64,000 nucleotides of DNA. Source: Chromobotia macracanthus (taxonomy: Eukaryota > Chordata > Actinopteri > Cypriniformes > Botiidae). A program made the translations under genes and the position numbers. Of the stretch, positions 62,323 to 64,000 are shown in pieces (positions within the stretch are counted from its first letter, which is position 1; each line of letters opens with the position of its first letter). Where the stretch lies: assembly GCA_036877525.1 (NCBI GenBank), contig JAZGTH010000062.1:7810501-7874500 (forward strand), in the 5' to 3' direction. The notes beneath the pieces were generated by a model. The model was not told the origin of the DNA, did not search any database, and worked only from the letters and a program-made list of their open reading frames with translations.

Positions 62323-63816
62323 GTACGATTGCAGTTAAAATCACAGTATAATTTGTTTCTATAGGGATCAGAATGTGCAGCTTAGGTTTGCAGAGGTTAA
62401 TGCACAGGTCCGGAGACATGGTACAGTGGAAGTGCATAAGCTCACAGGGAAGCAGGTTTTATTCTGGCCTGTGTCATGTCCCAATGCCTCTCACTCTCTC
62501 CCTTCACTTTCTACATATCTGTCATCACTGTCTCATATCTGTGAACTCATTGTAAGTCGCTTTGGGCAAAAGTATCTGCCAAATGAATAAAATGTAAATG
62601 ATTTGTCAGAAAATGTATGAATTTTCCATATATTTAAAGTACATCTGCTGGACAGGTTCCAGATTCTTCTTGGTTCTTAATGTCGCCAAAGATTTTAACT
62701 GTAATAAAGCATCTTAATGTGGACTGGCTTGTTAGTATTCAAGGCACAATAAGAGCCACAGTGGCAGTTTTCTTCAATGCTGTGTACATAAATGACTGAA
62801 ACAAAGTACTGCTTGCTTAAACAGCTTTGCTCTTTACATCTAAATGTCATGACAACAGATATTAATCAGAGGCTTTTTTTTACTATGACACAGGCTGTCA
62901 GGTTTCTCTTGTTTGGGGAAAGAGCAGAATAGATCAGAATGTAGATTTTTTGTTGTTACAAAGTTTACATGGAACCTTCCTGGTTGTCAGATTGTAATTG
63001 ACATTGTTTGTAGCAGGCTGTTGATTTACACATAAAAATTATTTTGACATGTACCTTAGTTTGTCAAAACAAACAAAAGTTAAACTTGCAGTAAGGCACT
63101 TACAATGGACATCTACGGGGTGAAGTTTTCTGGAGAGTTTAAAATGCAAAAATGTGAAGCTTTTGTTTAAGCGCTTCAATTATTCCTTGCAAACTCTGTT
63201 ATTTCAGACGCAAATTTATCTTAATTGTTTATTTGGAAATGGTGTTGCTGTTCCAGGCAGACAGACTGTTTATGCTTTACAAATGTGTTTCCTATGATAC
63301 TCGACAGCATGCTACAGATGCTGTAACTACATTTTGTATTTAACCCATGACATTATTTGAAATCAAGCGTTTTTAACCTTTACAGAACAAGAGTAAAGCA
63401 AACCTTTGCTTTGCCAAGCAGACTTTAGACTCTCTGCAAACCTGTGTATTTTCCTTTACTGTTTGCCACCCCCTTGGGTGTGGACCTGATGACACACTGC
63501 ACAAAATCAGAGACAGCTTTCAAATTTGTGACCATTAAATTATGACATAATGCTGCCTTGACCAGACAGCCATAAAGATTTGAAAAAACAAACATCGGAG
63601 GCACGTCTCCAGTCATTATGTAATGTTGTAGAAAATGAGAGACAAAAACAAGAATGGAAAAAAGAACAAGGTGACTGGGCAATTTGTGATATTGCCCAGT
63701 TGGTGATATTGCCCAGTCTAATTGCCGTTTTGCTTGTGTGTGGAGTTATTTAAATAAATCTTGCCCTAATCAAAATGCTAGAATGTTTGGATGAACTGTG
63801 TGTTTATATCTTACAG
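62323..63816 (+). other. atp10a relic intron, 1.5 kb
   Basis: It holds a SINE tail at 62547-62600. Nothing else is recognised. Confidence 0.8.
62547..62600 (+). mobile_element. SINE tail fragment
   Basis: 'cattgtaagtcgctttgggc' then 'aaaagtatctgccaaatgaa'. The head is missing or unrecognisable. Confidence 0.65.
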
Positions 63817-63920
63817 ATGATGTCAAAGGAAAACGACAATGGAAAATCTTGTACAAAACTCAAAACTACTTAGATCTCTATGCTGCAGATGGGCTCAGAA
63901 CACTCTGTATTGCCAAAAAG
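63817..63920 (+). pseudogene. atp10a: atp10a relic exon 11, open
   Basis: Acceptor cttacag, donor gtaaca at 63921, 104 bp. With the preceding G it reads DDVKGKRQWKILYKTQNYLD then LYAADGLRTLCIAKK, matching KTQNYLNVYAAEGLRTLCIA of human ATP10A. No lesion is seen. The remaining exons (hinge and M5-M10) lie outside the window. Confidence 0.9.
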
Positions 63921-64000
63921 GTAACAGACGAGCTCCTATGATTAATTAATTAATTAATCCTATAAATAATTAATTTGTTTTTGTGTTACCTTCACATATT
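63921..64000 (+). other. Start of the next relic intron
   Basis: Donor gtaaca followed by A/T-rich sequence with a short (ttaa)n tract at 63942-63958, up to the window edge. Confidence 0.8.

Larger units (their letters stand above)
49421..63920 (+). pseudogene. atp10a: Decayed ATP10A-type P4-ATPase gene, exons 1-11 (partial, runs off the right edge)
   Basis: Functional members are ten-helix phospholipid flippases (phosphatidylcholine for ATP10A) working with CDC50 proteins at the plasma membrane. Eleven exon blocks match in order: QFHRFANVYFVFIALLNFVP, LRCNEILPADVLLLSSSDPD, CEKPNNDLNRFRGY, GIVIYAGHETKA, FLTMIIVFQ, SHRRTGSRAEAKRAS, FFIALTICNTVVV, SPVKTIEDFIKRF, KGAD and GLRTLCIAKK. Splice borders are GT/AG and phases agree. 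The frame is broken: 1-bp insertion near 49517; stops at 58632, 59239, 60425, 60982 and 62074; 2-bp deletion near 60501; frameshift near 62122-62129. The exon with DKTGT is absent between 59946 and 60305, and the N-terminus is not found. Kept introns show it is an unprocessed pseudogene. ATP10B and ATP10D are less likely, given the loop sequence and the gabrb3 neighbour. Confidence 0.9.

Overview
The window is vertebrate genomic DNA from a bony fish, most likely a cyprinid (carp-like) species. The coding exons are short, carry GT/AG borders and sit in large AT-rich introns. The interspersed repeats are of kinds I associate with cyprinid genomes: tRNA-derived SINEs with an 'aagtcgctttggataaaagcgtctgcc'-type tail, a foldback element with 'agttcaccc' ends, and a 'ggggaccaaatgtcccc' element. 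The species call rests on recalled repeat families, not on a search.

Positions 1-24715, + strand: the 3' part of a gene for a GABA-A receptor beta subunit, best matched to beta-3 (gabrb3). The window opens inside one exon and then carries exons at 10362-10582, 11254-11336, 12353-12490, 15874-16026, 22395-22639 and 24365-24715. All borders agree in phase and the reading frame is open to the stop. An extra in-phase 81-bp exon candidate lies at 23015-23095, in the M3-M4 loop. The 3' UTR follows, with candidate poly(A) signals at 25107, 25725 and 26466.

Positions about 26472-49420: roughly 23 kb with no gene that I can support. It holds microsatellites and several families of interspersed repeats.

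Positions 49421-63920, + strand: eleven exon-like blocks of an ATP10A-type P4-ATPase (phospholipid flippase), with introns and splice sites kept but the reading frame destroyed. I count five in-frame stops, three frameshifts, no recognisable N-terminus, and no exon for the phosphorylated DKTGT motif. This is a decayed, unprocessed atp10a copy that runs off the right edge. GABRB3 followed tail-to-head by ATP10A on one strand is the order in human 15q11-q13, so the synteny is conserved while the flippase copy has died. In a polyploid cyprinid this could be loss of one homeolog; that is inference.

The two genes do not form a pathway. The intact one encodes a chloride-channel subunit of inhibitory synapses; the other is a relic. 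I found no CRISPR array, no functional RNA gene and no new gene system. The most notable points are the dead flippase with its missing catalytic exon, the gabrb3 cassette exon, and twelve copies of an AACGTT-rich element with CCAGCTAACA-like ends.
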